In this document: one piece after another, positions 46,593 through 55,900 of the stretch | Numbering within the stretch: position 1 is the first letter of the stretch | Layout: every line of letters begins with the position of its first letter | Assembly (NCBI RefSeq): GCF_003403015.1 | Contig: NZ_QURL01000004.1 | Span: 310,001 to 374,000, forward strand | Origin: Fulvimarina endophytica | GTDB lineage: Bacteria > Pseudomonadota > Alphaproteobacteria > Rhizobiales > Rhizobiaceae | Reading direction: 5' to 3' | DNA length: 64,000 nt | Notes under the pieces: generated by a model | Database searches by the model: none | The model's input: the letters and a program-made list of their open reading frames with translations, nothing else | Told to the model about the DNA's origin: nothing | Program-made: the position numbers and the translations under genes

Positions 46593-47618
46593 TCAGTCCC
46601 GGGTCGTCTCCGGCGCCGCCCTCGCCCGGTCGACGAGGCGCGCAGGTTTCGGCGCCTGCGAGCCTTGCGGAACCGGCCAGCCCTCGCGCTGCCTCCCGCG
46701 AAGGCCGTCGACCTCCTCGGTCTGGTCGTGGAACAGCGTGACCTGCGTCTCGAACGGCATGTCGATGCCCGCCTCGTCGAGGGCGCGTTTGATATCCCTC
46801 AGAACCGCCGACTGGGCGCGGACCACATCCGCGCGCCTCGACGCCGTCCACCAGCGCACGCGCAGCGTCACCCAGCTCGCCGCCAGATCCCAGACGAGAA
46901 CGGCGGGCTTGGGGTCCTTCTCGACACCCTCCGTCCGATCGATCGCGGCAAGAATGACCTCGCTCGCCCGCTCGATGTCGTCGCCATAGCCGATGCCCAC
47001 ATCGTATTGCGACCGGACCATCTTGTTGGCCGTGTTGACGGTCACCGCGTTGGAATAGACGTCGGCATTGGGAATGATCACCTGGCGATTGTCGTATGTG
47101 GTGAGGATCGTCGCCCGGGTCTCGATCCAGTCCACGGTCCCCTCATAGCCGTTGACGACGATCTGGTCGCCGACACGGAACGGACGGCGGATGAGGAGGA
47201 GAAGGCCGGCCAGCCAGTTCTGCAGGATGTCCTTGAAGGCGAAGCCGATCGCCACCGATCCGATGCCGAGACCTGCGAGAAGATCGGCGGGATTGAGCGA
47301 GGGAATGACGATGGTGAGGCCGAGAAGAATGCCGAACAGGATGATCAGCCACTTCATGAAGGAGCCGAGCACCGAGCCGAGGTTTTCCCGGCTGTGGCGC
47401 CTGGCCCATCGATTGAAGGAGTAATTGACCATCCAGCCGATGGCATAGAAGATCACCACGACGACGAGGCCGACGATGATGTTGGGCAGGAGCTTCTGGG
47501 CGCCGATGACCCAGCTTTCCACCCGTCCGAGCGCGATCGACGGGTCGAGATTGACCGCCTGATCGAGTGTCTGGGGAGCATCAGCCTGTTGAGCCGCCTC
47601 CTGCGCAAATGCCTGCAT
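46593..47618 (-). CDS. MscS-family mechanosensitive ion channel
   Basis: A 341-aa MscS protein, the second in this window. Transmembrane helices are at about 44-65, 85-106 and 112-140. The pore helix is LAGLGIGSVAIGFAFKDILQ, then FRVGDQIVVNGYEGTVDWI and the beta domain. The C-terminal tail of about 50 residues is polar and Arg/Glu-rich. ATG 47618 is taken because it starts the export-compatible N-terminus. It lies downstream of sodC but behind a terminator, so it is probably transcribed on its own. Confidence 0.9.
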   Translation of the reverse strand: MQAFAQEAAQQADAPQTLDQAVNLDPSIALGRVESWVIGAQKLLPNIIVGLVVVVIFYAIGWMVNYSFNRWARRHSRENLGSVLGSFMKWLIILFGILLGLTIVIPSLNPADLLAGLGIGSVAIGFAFKDILQNWLAGLLLLIRRPFRVGDQIVVNGYEGTVDWIETRATILTTYDNRQVIIPNADVYSNAVTVNTANKMVRSQYDVGIGYGDDIERASEVILAAIDRTEGVEKDPKPAVLVWDLAASWVTLRVRWWTASRRADVVRAQSAVLRDIKRALDEAGIDMPFETQVTLFHDQTEEVDGLRGRQREGWPVPQGSQAPKPARLVDRARAAPETTRD

Positions 47619-47648
47619 CGCGTCCCGCCCTTTGTCCTGTTCGCATTG

Positions 47649-47677
47649 AAAAGGCGCCGGACATTCCGTCCGACGCC
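47649..47677 (-). terminator. Rho-independent terminator of sodC
   Basis: On the minus strand GGCGTCGGAC and GTCCGGCGCC form a 10-bp stem (one mismatch) around a 5-nt loop, followed by TTTT. In plus coordinates the arms are 47653-47662 and 47668-47677, and the T-run is at 47649-47652. It lies 50 nt after the sodC stop. Confidence 0.8.
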
Positions 47678-47726
47678 TCATCCACCAGTCGAGTTATCGA
47701 TCCGTCGTCATCGGCAGCCCGTCCGA

Positions 47727-48278
47727 TCAGGAACCCTGGCCGATCACCCCGCAGGCGACACGGTCGCCCGCATCACCGGCCGGCTGGGATTCGTAGTCGT
47801 CGGGACCGCCATGGACGATGATCGCCGAGCCGTCGGAATCCAGCACCGGCGCATCGCCGTCCGACAGCGTCAGATAGCTGTTGAAGGCCTCGAAGGTCGC
47901 GGACCCGTCGTCGCCGGCGGTGAAGTTCTCCATGTCGCCGGCATGGGGGCCGCCCTCGACCTTGAAGCCGTGCTGCTTGTCGGTCGGGTTGTAGTGACCG
48001 CCCGCCGAGGAGAAATCGCCTTCGCACTGGCCGGTCTCGTGAACGTGAAAGCCGTGTTCGCCGGGCTCCAGACCGCTGAGATCGGCGTCGAACAGGAGGC
48101 CGTTCGGCGTCGGGGTCACGGTCACCGTTCCGCGATCGGAGCCATCCGGCGCCTTCATTGTCACTTCCATCGGCTGCATCGAGGCGGCGTCGCCCCCGGC
48201 AGGCTGGCTGTCCTGCGCAAAGGCAGGCGCGGTGAAAAGCGTTGCGGAGGCGAGCGCGGCAAGGGTCGTCAGTCTCAT
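47727..48278 (-). CDS. sodC: Periplasmic Cu/Zn superoxide dismutase
   Basis: A 183-aa precursor. The signal peptide ends near APAFA (residue 21). The metal ligands are in order: His-Val-His in GFHVHETGQCE, His in GGHYNP, His in GPHAGDM, and His in IIVHGGPDDY. A disulfide pair (Cys in GQCE and VACGV) is present. It dismutates superoxide in the periplasm. ATG 48278 starts the signal peptide. It is a single-gene unit bounded by a terminator. Confidence 0.95.
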   Translation of the reverse strand: MRLTTLAALASATLFTAPAFAQDSQPAGGDAASMQPMEVTMKAPDGSDRGTVTVTPTPNGLLFDADLSGLEPGEHGFHVHETGQCEGDFSSAGGHYNPTDKQHGFKVEGGPHAGDMENFTAGDDGSATFEAFNSYLTLSDGDAPVLDSDGSAIIVHGGPDDYESQPAGDAGDRVACGVIGQGS

Positions 48279-48499
48279 GGGAACTCCCGGTCGGTTCGTC
48301 GGTTCGGATCGATCGTTACGCCATTCGCGCCGCCGTCTCGGAGGCGTGCAAAAAGCGCGTTCTCGGTCGGGAACGGCATGCCCGAGACGTTTGTTCCAGA
48401 ACCGGGGACGGACGGGTGCGTGCAATCGGCGCGATGCGCGCCTCTAAGCTCCTGGCCTTGCCGGTGCGGATATCCAAGCGAGAACGAAAGAACAGGATC

Positions 48500-49030
48500 A
48501 TGGCCAGACTTTTCAGGACGCTCGCAGCCAGCCTCGGGCTTCTCGGTGTGCTCGCCGCGATCGGGTTCGTGACCCTCGGCCCCAAGCGCGTCTGGCGCAT
48601 TGCCGGCGAGGCCGACCAGGGCTCGGTGGACTGGGACCGGCTCCAACGCAGTGCGAACCCGAACGACGCCTTCGCCGCGAGCCTCGGCGCCTCGGCAACG
48701 CCCGCCGACATCACCCTCGACCCCTTCGACGGGGAGCCATCCGAACTCGTCCGGAAGGTCGACGCCTATCTTCGCAGCAACGCCCTGCCGGAAACCTTCG
48801 AGCGCGTCGACGACGGGCGCGATCCACTCTACCGTCGCTATGTCGCGCGTACGCCCATGATGGGCTTTCCCGACACGCTGAACGTCGCCGCCCGGCGGGT
48901 CGGCGACCGAACGGGCCTGCTTCTCTACTCGCGCTCGCTTGTCGGGAAATCCGATCTCGGCGCCAATCGCAAGCGGATCCTTTCGATCGTCGACGCCGTG
49001 CGGTCGCGTCCCATCGCCTCGCAGCGATAG
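48500..49030 (+). CDS. DUF1499-family membrane-anchored protein
   Basis: A 176-aa protein with an N-terminal transmembrane segment or uncleaved signal (about 8-27). A DUF1499-like domain follows, in which YVARTPMMGFPDTLNVAARR and SRSLVGKSDLGANRKRI are the conserved-looking stretches. The function of the family is unknown. ATG 48500 begins the hydrophobic segment; the frame upstream is open but overlaps the sodC promoter region. It converges on the dehalogenase-like gene with a 12-nt gap. Confidence 0.75.
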   Translation: MARLFRTLAASLGLLGVLAAIGFVTLGPKRVWRIAGEADQGSVDWDRLQRSANPNDAFAASLGASATPADITLDPFDGEPSELVRKVDAYLRSNALPETFERVDDGRDPLYRRYVARTPMMGFPDTLNVAARRVGDRTGLLLYSRSLVGKSDLGANRKRILSIVDAVRSRPIASQR

Positions 49031-49042
49031 AGCGTTTCCGGC

Positions 49043-49927
49043 TCAGGCCTCGAAGAAGGTGCTCAGCGCGCGCCAGGTCTCCCCGGGATTCTCCTCGACG
49101 ATGAAGTGCCCGGCAACGAGCGCCTCGCCCTCGACCCGCTCGCACCAGTGGGACCAGATCGATAGAAGATCCTCGCCGGTAGACGGAATTCCGTCCTCCC
49201 CCCAGAGCACCAGGGTGGGACATTCGATGAGACGCCCGGCCGCGCGGTCGGCGCGATCGAGTTCCCAGTCGATCGTCGCCCCGGCCCGGTAGTCGCAGCA
49301 GGCCGCATGCACCCGCTCGCGGCGCCGGAAGCTTGCGCGATAATCGGCCAGCGCCTCCGGCGCGAAGGCCGAGAGATCGCGCGCCTTGGTCCAGCTCGCC
49401 ATCGTCGCATCGAGATAGAAGACCGGGTCGGCCATGATGAGCGTTTCGGGGATCGGTTCGGGCTGGGCGAGAAACGGCCAGTGATAGGTCTTCAGCGCCT
49501 CCTTGGCATTCATCCGCTCCCAGACTTCGGCGACCGGCACGATGTCGAGGACGGCGAGCCTTTCGACCACCTCCGGGTGATCGAGAGCCATGCGATAGGC
49601 GACGCGGCCGCCCCGGTCGTGCCCGGCGACCTGAAACCGCTCGTGACCGAGCGTCCTCATCATCGCCACCATGTCCTCGGCCATCACCCGTTTGGAATAG
49701 GCGTGGTTCCGAGGATCGTTGGGCGGGGCCGAGGATGCGCCGTAGCCACGCAGATCCGGGACGATCACCTCGAAGCACTCGGCGAGACGCGGGGCGAGGC
49801 CGGCCCACATCGCGCCGGTCTGGGGATAGCCATGAAGGAGGAGCAGCGGCGGCCCCTCACCCTTGCGCCTGACGAAGATCTCGGCGCCCGCGCCCTCGAT
49901 CAGTCTCGTCTCGAACCCTTCGAACAC
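49043..49927 (-). CDS. Fluoroacetate dehalogenase-like alpha/beta hydrolase
   Basis: A 294-aa alpha/beta hydrolase. The nucleophile Asp104 is in GHDRGGR, with Arg105 and Arg108 placed to bind a carboxylate. The catalytic acid is Asp128 and the base His274 (AGHFIVEE). His149, Trp150 and Tyr213 correspond to the halide pocket. Against the well-studied Rhodopseudomonas enzyme (Asp110, Arg111, Arg114, Asp134, His155, Trp156, Tyr219, His280), every residue is conserved with a constant offset of 6. The reaction would convert fluoro- or chloroacetate to glycolate in the cytoplasm. Real substrate preference is untested; related epoxide hydrolases share the fold. Confidence 0.85.
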   Translation of the reverse strand: MFEGFETRLIEGAGAEIFVRRKGEGPPLLLLHGYPQTGAMWAGLAPRLAECFEVIVPDLRGYGASSAPPNDPRNHAYSKRVMAEDMVAMMRTLGHERFQVAGHDRGGRVAYRMALDHPEVVERLAVLDIVPVAEVWERMNAKEALKTYHWPFLAQPEPIPETLIMADPVFYLDATMASWTKARDLSAFAPEALADYRASFRRRERVHAACCDYRAGATIDWELDRADRAAGRLIECPTLVLWGEDGIPSTGEDLLSIWSHWCERVEGEALVAGHFIVEENPGETWRALSTFFEA

Positions 49928-49980
49928 CGTGTCGCCTCCTCAGTGATGCCGTTCAGATCGCAAGGTTAGCCGGTCTTCGT

Positions 49981-51516
49981 TCAGTAGTCGCCCGTCGCGA
50001 CCAGCCCGTCGAGAAAGGCCCGGGCCTCCTTTCGCGAGGTCTTCACCTTCTCCTCGTTCATCCGCTCGAGGGTGGCATAGGTGCGGTTGAGACGCGGATT
50101 GCCCTTCAGCCGCTCCTTGTTGCGTGCGATGAAATCCCAATAGAGCACGTTGAACGGACAGGCGCCCTCGCCCGTCTTCTTCTTCGGCGAAAAGGTGCAG
50201 TCGCCGCAGTAATCGCTCATCTTGTCGATATAGTTCGCCGACGCCGCATAGGGCTTGGAGGCGAAGAGGCCGCCATCGGCATAGAGGATCATGCCGACCA
50301 CGTTCGGCATCTCCACCCATTCATAGGCGTCGTGATAGACGACGAGATACCACTCCTGCACCTCGCGCGGATCGAAGCCGCACAGGAGGCAGAAATTGCC
50401 GATCACCATCAGCCGCTGGATGTGGTGGTTGTAGGCGCTCTCGCGCACCTCCTTGAAGGACTGGCGCAGGCAGTTGAGATCGGTCTCGCCGGTCCAGAAG
50501 AAATCCGGCAGCTTGCGTTGGGCCAGAAGCTTGTTGGAGGAGGCATAGTCCGGCATTTCGCGCCAGTAGACGCCTCGGATGAATTCGCGCCAGCCGATGA
50601 TCTGGCGGATGAAGCCCTCGACCGCGTTGATGGGCGCGTGACCTTCGCGATAGGCGTCCTCGGCCCGGTCGCAGATCTCCTTCGGGTCGAGAAGCCCGCA
50701 ATTGAGAAGCGCCGAGATGTGAGAGTGGAAGAGCAGCGGCGAGCCTTGCCGCATCGCGTCTTGATAGGTGCCGAAATCAGGCAGGGCCTCGTCCACGAAC
50801 CAGCGCAGATAATGCAGCGCCTGGCGCCGCGTCACCGGATAATCGAAATTCTCGAGACTGCCGAAGTGATTGCCGAACCGCTTCGCCACGAGATCGAGAA
50901 CCGCCTCGGTCGTCTCGTCCACGGAATAGTTCGGCCGCTCCGGTGCGGTGATCGCTTTCTTCAGCGGCTCGCGGTTCGAGTGATCGTAGTTCCACTTGCC
51001 GCCGGCCGGCTCGTCGCCATCCATCAGGAAGCCGGTGCGCCTGCGCATTTCGCGATAGAAATATTCCTGACGCAGTTCCCTGCTGCCCTCGGCCCATTCG
51101 TCGAAGGTCTCGTGATCGCAGAGAAAGCGGTCGTCGGGGCGGATCTCGACCTCGCAGCCGAGTTCCTCCCGCCAGTCCTTCATCATCTGGAGAACGCGCC
51201 ATTCGCCGGGCTCCGTGACGACGACGCGCTCCGGCTCGTGGCGCCTGACGGCCCGCTTCAGCTCTTCGGTGAAGGAGCCGGCATTCTTGTCGTCGTTGAG
51301 TGCGACATAGTCCACCACCACGTCACGGCTACGCAGATCCTCGGCGAAATGGCGCATGGCCGAGAACAGGAAGGCGATCTTGCGCTGGTGATGGCGCACG
51401 TAATTGGCCTCGTCGGCGACCTCGCACATGAAGACGACATCGCCGTCCTCGAGGTCGCGAAGGGAGGAGAGTTCGCGGCTGAGCTGGTCGCCGAGGACGA
51501 AACGAAGCACCCCCAC
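49981..51516 (-). CDS. Iron-sulfur bacterial cryptochrome / (6-4) photolyase (PhrB type)
   Basis: A 511-aa FeS-BCP protein. An N-terminal antenna-binding Rossmann domain (LRFVLGDQLS) precedes the helical FAD domain (FIRQIIGWREFIRGVYW, NHHIQRLMVIGNF). The four cluster cysteines are 349, 437, 440 and 453, one residue off those of Agrobacterium PhrB (350, 438, 441, 454) with identical spacing. It repairs UV (6-4) photoproducts with blue light and holds a [4Fe-4S] cluster. GTG 51516 is preferred over ATG 51582: AGGAAAGG (51525-51532) precedes it, and the added residues look non-coding. Confidence 0.93.
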   Translation of the reverse strand: MGVLRFVLGDQLSRELSSLRDLEDGDVVFMCEVADEANYVRHHQRKIAFLFSAMRHFAEDLRSRDVVVDYVALNDDKNAGSFTEELKRAVRRHEPERVVVTEPGEWRVLQMMKDWREELGCEVEIRPDDRFLCDHETFDEWAEGSRELRQEYFYREMRRRTGFLMDGDEPAGGKWNYDHSNREPLKKAITAPERPNYSVDETTEAVLDLVAKRFGNHFGSLENFDYPVTRRQALHYLRWFVDEALPDFGTYQDAMRQGSPLLFHSHISALLNCGLLDPKEICDRAEDAYREGHAPINAVEGFIRQIIGWREFIRGVYWREMPDYASSNKLLAQRKLPDFFWTGETDLNCLRQSFKEVRESAYNHHIQRLMVIGNFCLLCGFDPREVQEWYLVVYHDAYEWVEMPNVVGMILYADGGLFASKPYAASANYIDKMSDYCGDCTFSPKKKTGEGACPFNVLYWDFIARNKERLKGNPRLNRTYATLERMNEEKVKTSRKEARAFLDGLVATGDY

Positions 51517-51903
51517 CCCGTCAGCCTTTCCTCGCCCGGTCGGCGGGGACCGTCTCTTCCCAGCCGTCGCAAACCGGATCACGTCTCATCTGTCGTCCCT
51601 TCCGCGGAGCCCCGCACAACCATCTTCGCCGGCGCGCACTGCGCCCGTCGAAACGACTTGGGTCAGGATCGTCCGTGCGACAGGTGTCCGCGCCGGGGGC
51701 GGGTGCGACCGATGGCATCGACCCTCCAGCCTGTCCCCGTGTCCAGTAGCGGGAGACGCCCCTCCAGCCATAAGCATGTCGCTGCCTGAAACGCCAACGG
51801 CCGGCCTTCCGATCGTCGGAAGGCCGGCCGTGAATGGACGATGCTCGCGCGCTCCGCCTTGCAGGCGGTCCGCTATGACGGGCGTGAACGCCTGCCGAGA
51901 AAC
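51517..51903 (-). other. Intergenic region between fdxA and the photolyase gene
   Basis: 387 bases with no gene. It contains the fdxA terminator (51797-51831). In many alphaproteobacteria a CarD-family gene follows fdxA; none is present here. Confidence 0.5.
51797..51831 (-). terminator. Terminator of fdxA
   Basis: A perfect 16-bp stem: ACGGCCGGCCTTCCGA (51797-51812) pairs with 51816-51831 around a 3-nt loop. On the minus strand the tail TTGGCGTTTC is only moderately T-rich. It lies 72 nt after the fdxA stop. Confidence 0.8.
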
Positions 51904-52242
51904 TCAGTCGCCGGAGCCCGGCTCGGCCGAGAAGTATTTCTCGAACTTGCCTTCCACGCCGTCGAATTCCTCCGCATCTGCGGGTTTTTCCTTGGCGATC
52001 GTGATGTTCGGCCACTTCTCAGCATATTCGGTGTTGACCTTCAGCCAGTGGTCGAGCCCCGGCTCGGTATCCGGCTTGATGGCCTCCGCCGGGCATTCGG
52101 GCTCGCACACGCCGCAGTCGATGCACTCGTCGGGATGGATGACGAGCATGTTCTCGCCTTCGTAGAAGCAGTCGACCGGACAGACCTCGACGCAGTCGGT
52201 GTATTTGCACTTGATGCAATTGTCGGTCACCAGATAGGTCAT
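51904..52242 (-). CDS. fdxA: Seven-iron ferredoxin (FdxA)
   Basis: A 112-aa ferredoxin. Cys9, Cys17 and Cys50 are placed for the [3Fe-4S] cluster, and Cys21, Cys40, Cys43 and Cys46 for the [4Fe-4S] cluster (motifs CVEVCPVDC and [12 protein letters not shown]). This is the Azotobacter ferredoxin I pattern shifted by one residue. The acidic C-terminal half lacks cysteine. It is a cytoplasmic electron carrier. ATG 52242 is the conserved MTYLVTDNC start. It follows the S4-domain gene on the same strand (192-nt gap). Confidence 0.95.
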   Translation of the reverse strand: MTYLVTDNCIKCKYTDCVEVCPVDCFYEGENMLVIHPDECIDCGVCEPECPAEAIKPDTEPGLDHWLKVNTEYAEKWPNITIAKEKPADAEEFDGVEGKFEKYFSAEPGSGD

Positions 52243-52434
52243 CTCAAATCCTTGCGGTCGTCTCGAACGGCGTCCCGGGCACAATCGGCCGCGCGACGTC
52301 TCATGGCCGCGAACTAGCTACTGCCGGGGACGCTGGCAAGGAAAAACAATGCCGCAGACGGGCTCCGGCGACAAAGACGTTCCGCCGTGTTCGTCGCACT
52401 CGCCGGTTGCCGGCGCCTGAGCCGGCCCGATCCA

Positions 52435-52911
52435 TCAGCGCCGCGCCCGTTCCCGTCGCGCCGCACGCCGGTCCTTGTCGCGCTGGACCGGGTCCCTGCG
52501 TTCGCGGCCGGCCGGCTCGATCATCGGTGCGATGTCTGCCTCAGGCGCCGTCGCCGCCTCTTCGGACACATCCGGGCTACCCGCCGCCTCCGGTTTCGGC
52601 TCGCCGAGGTCCTCGTAGAGGATCTGCGCCTCGGCGGGCGAGCCCCGCCGCTCGGCAAAACCCAGAACCTTCAGCACATGGACGCGGCTGGAATAGGTGA
52701 TCGTCAGGACGTCGCCCCGCCGGATGTTGCGGGCCGGATTGTCGATCTTCTCCCGGTTGAGGCGAACCTTCTTCGTCTCGACGAGATCCTGGGCGATGGA
52801 GCGGGTCTTCACGATGCGCGCGAAGACCAGCCATTTGTCGACGCGCTGGGACGCGGTTTCGGCCGGCGCCTCGTCCGGCGGTCCGTCCGATTTTCCGCGC
52901 TTACTTGCCAA
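52435..52911 (-). CDS. S4-domain RNA-binding protein (HslR-like)
   Basis: A 158-aa protein. The S4 domain is at about 22-70 (QRVDKWLVFARIVKTRSIAQ, GDVLTITYSSRVHVLKVLGF). A charged Pro/Glu/Arg-rich tail follows. HslR-type proteins bind ribosomal RNA, for example on stalled 50S subunits after heat shock. The start is TTG 52911, inside the last codons of the helicase gene (11-nt overlap), so translation is probably coupled. The helicase-S4-fdxA order is a known alphaproteobacterial arrangement. Confidence 0.86.
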   Translation of the reverse strand: MASKRGKSDGPPDEAPAETASQRVDKWLVFARIVKTRSIAQDLVETKKVRLNREKIDNPARNIRRGDVLTITYSSRVHVLKVLGFAERRGSPAEAQILYEDLGEPKPEAAGSPDVSEEAATAPEADIAPMIEPAGRERRDPVQRDKDRRAARRERARR

Positions 52912-55900
52912 GCTTGTCCTTCAAGGCGGCGAGTTTGGCGAAGGGCGAGTCCGGATCGATGCGCTGGGGCCGGTTCTCCTGCGGACGCGCGCCGAAGGAC
53001 TTGCCGCCACCCGGCTTGCGCTCGCCCCGTTCGGGACGATCGCCCTTCGGGCCGTCGCCTTCATGCCTGTCGAACCGCCGCTTTGCGCCCTTGCCCTGCG
53101 GCTTGCCCTGGCCGCCGCGCTCGCGCCGTTCCTCACCACCACGTCCGGCGGTCTGCGAACGCTCACCCTCGCCGCGACCCTCGGCCGGCCCGCCTTCGCG
53201 CCGGCGCTGCTGGCCGCCCGGACGGCGCGCGCCGCCGCGCTGGTTGCGCTCGCCGCGATGCTGACGCCAGACGAGGACCGTGCGCGGCTCCTCCGGCTCG
53301 CTGGACGACGCCGCGACGAGATCGTGGGACGAGCCGGCGGATGCCGGATCCTGGGGCTGCGCTGCCGTCTCGGATGCACCCTCTTCGCCCGCAGCGTCGT
53401 CCGTCACGGTCTCCTGCTCTGAAACGGGCTCGGCCGTGTTGTTGCCGGCCTCGGTCTCAGCTTCGACCGATGCCTCTGCGGCATCGACCGGCTCGGCCTC
53501 TTCGCCTGCGTCGCTCGTCTCGGCGACAGACGCCTCAGTTTCGGGCTCGGCTGGCGCGTCACCTGCGCCACCGGCGCTCGTAGCTTCGCTCCCGGAAGCC
53601 TCGCCCTCGGCGGACGCGCCGTCCGCATCCGCCGCTTTGGCGGCCTCCGCGGCCTTTTCGGCTTCGGCCCGGCGGGCGGCGTCCTTGGCTTCGGCGATCC
53701 TCGCTTCGGCCTCGGCGTCGAACTGGTCGAGTTCGGCCTCCACCGCGTTCGCATCCTTGGTGTCGGCACGGTAGCCGAGGCCCTTCAGGATCTCTTCCAT
53801 ATCGTCGGCGGTCGCGCCGAGGATCGACAGCATTCCGGGCGTGATCAGGAACTGGTTGCCGGCATAGGCGCCGTCCGGCCGGCGTCCCTCGCCGGGCTTC
53901 CATGAGAGCGCCGGGCGGATCAGATCGGCAAGGCGCTCGAGGATATCGACGCGCACCGCGCGCCGCCCGAGCAGGCGATAGCCCGCGAGCGCGTAGAACT
54001 TCGGATCGTAAGTCGTGTCGGCGACGGCCGAGGTGCGGCCCGTTGCGAGAAGCTGGGGAACATCGCCATAGCCCGGCCGCTCGCGCGCATCGTTGTGGAT
54101 CGCCCAGAGCAGCGTGATGAGGTTGGCGGGCGCCGGCTTCACGAGGGCGGGCACGAAGATATGATAGGCACCGAAGCGCACCCCGACGCGCCTCAGGGCG
54201 GCACGCGAAGCCTGATCGAGCCCGCGCACCTCGTCCGAGACGTCACGGCGCTGGAGAAGTCCAAAGCCCTCGTAGAGGCGGAAGGCGAGACCCTTGGCGG
54301 TGCCTTCGAGGCCCTCGCCGTCCCTCAGATCGATCAGCGGCTTCAAGGTGGTGGTGACCTGATAGCCGAGGAAACGGTCGATGCGCGCGGACACCTTGTC
54401 CCGCGCGGGACCGGTCAGCTGATCGTCGGCCAGAAGCACGAATTTCGGCTTCAGCGGGTCTTCGCTCGAAGACAGGGCAGCGATCGGGGCGCCGAGCCAT
54501 CGCACGATGGCGTCCGAGCCGATGGCGAAATCGCCGTTCGGCGCGTTGGCGAACCGTTCGGCACGCTTCTCGAACTCGCCGGCGAGCGCCTTCTGCGATG
54601 CGGCGCGCACGGCCTTGCCGTCCTGGCCCTCGGCGCTCGTATCGATGGAGAACCGGAACCCCTGGAGTTCGCCGACGGCATGTCCCTCGACCATGACGGT
54701 GCCGTCGTTCGCGATCTCTGCTTCCATGAATGCGTTCTCTCTTAGGCGCTTCATCAACACGCTTGTCCTGCGGTCTACGAAGCGTTTCGTCAACCTGTCA
54801 TGCAGGGCGTCGGAAAGCCGGTCCTCGATGCTCCGCGTCTTTTCACGCCAGTGTGTCGGATCGGCCAACCAGCCCGGGCGGTGGGAAATATAGGTCCAGG
54901 TGCGGATTTCCGCGATGCGCTGGGACAGGGTGTCGATCTCGCCGTCGGTGCGATCGGCCCGGGCCACCTGCTTGGCCATGTAGTCTTCCGCGACCCGCCC
55001 GCGCGTTGCGAGATCGCGGTAGACCGAGGCGATGATCTCGGCATGCTGGGCGGGCGCGATGCGCCGGTAGTCGGGAAGCTTGCAGGCTTCCCAGAGAAGC
55101 TCCACCGCCTTCGCGCCGTTCGCAAGCTGCATCACCTCGTCGTCGCGCGAGAGAAATTCGAGTGCCCGCCGGTCCACCGCCGGCAGGGCCTTCACCAGCC
55201 CCTTCTCCTCGGGCGTCACGTCGAGACTGTCCTTCAGGGCCTCGACCGAGGAGAAATCGATCTTCGAGGAGCGCCATTGCAGCACGGGCACCGGCTGGAA
55301 GCTGTGGCCCTGCAGCGCGTCCACCAGTTCGTCCGCCATCGGGTCCACATGGCCGGTGACGCCGAAGGTCCCGTCGCGCAGGTGGCGCCCGGCGCGCCCG
55401 GCGATCTGGCCATATTCGGCGGGCGTCAGCTGGCGGTACTGGAACCCGTCATATTTCCAGTCCTGGGCGAAGGCCACGTGGTCGACATCGAGATTGAGAC
55501 CCATGCCGATGGCGTCGGTCGCGACGAGAAAATCCACCTCGCCATTCTGGTAGAGTTCGACCTGGGCGTTGCGGGTGCGCGGCGAGAGCGCGCCGAGCAC
55601 CACCGCCGCCCCGCCGCGCTGGCGCCGGATCAGTTCCGCGATCGCATAGACCTCGGCCGCCGAGAAGGCCACGATGGCCGAGCGGCGCGGCAGGCGGGTG
55701 ATCTTCTTCTGTCCGGCATAGACGAGATTGGACAGACGCGGCCGGGTGGTGGTGGTCACCCCCGGCAGGAGCCGGTTGAGAACGCCGGCCATGGTCGAGG
55801 CACCGAGAAGCAGTGTCTCCTCGTAGCCCCGGCAATTCAGGATGCGATCGGTAAAGACGTGGCCCCGTTCGAGATCGGAGGCGAGCTGGACCTCGTCGAT

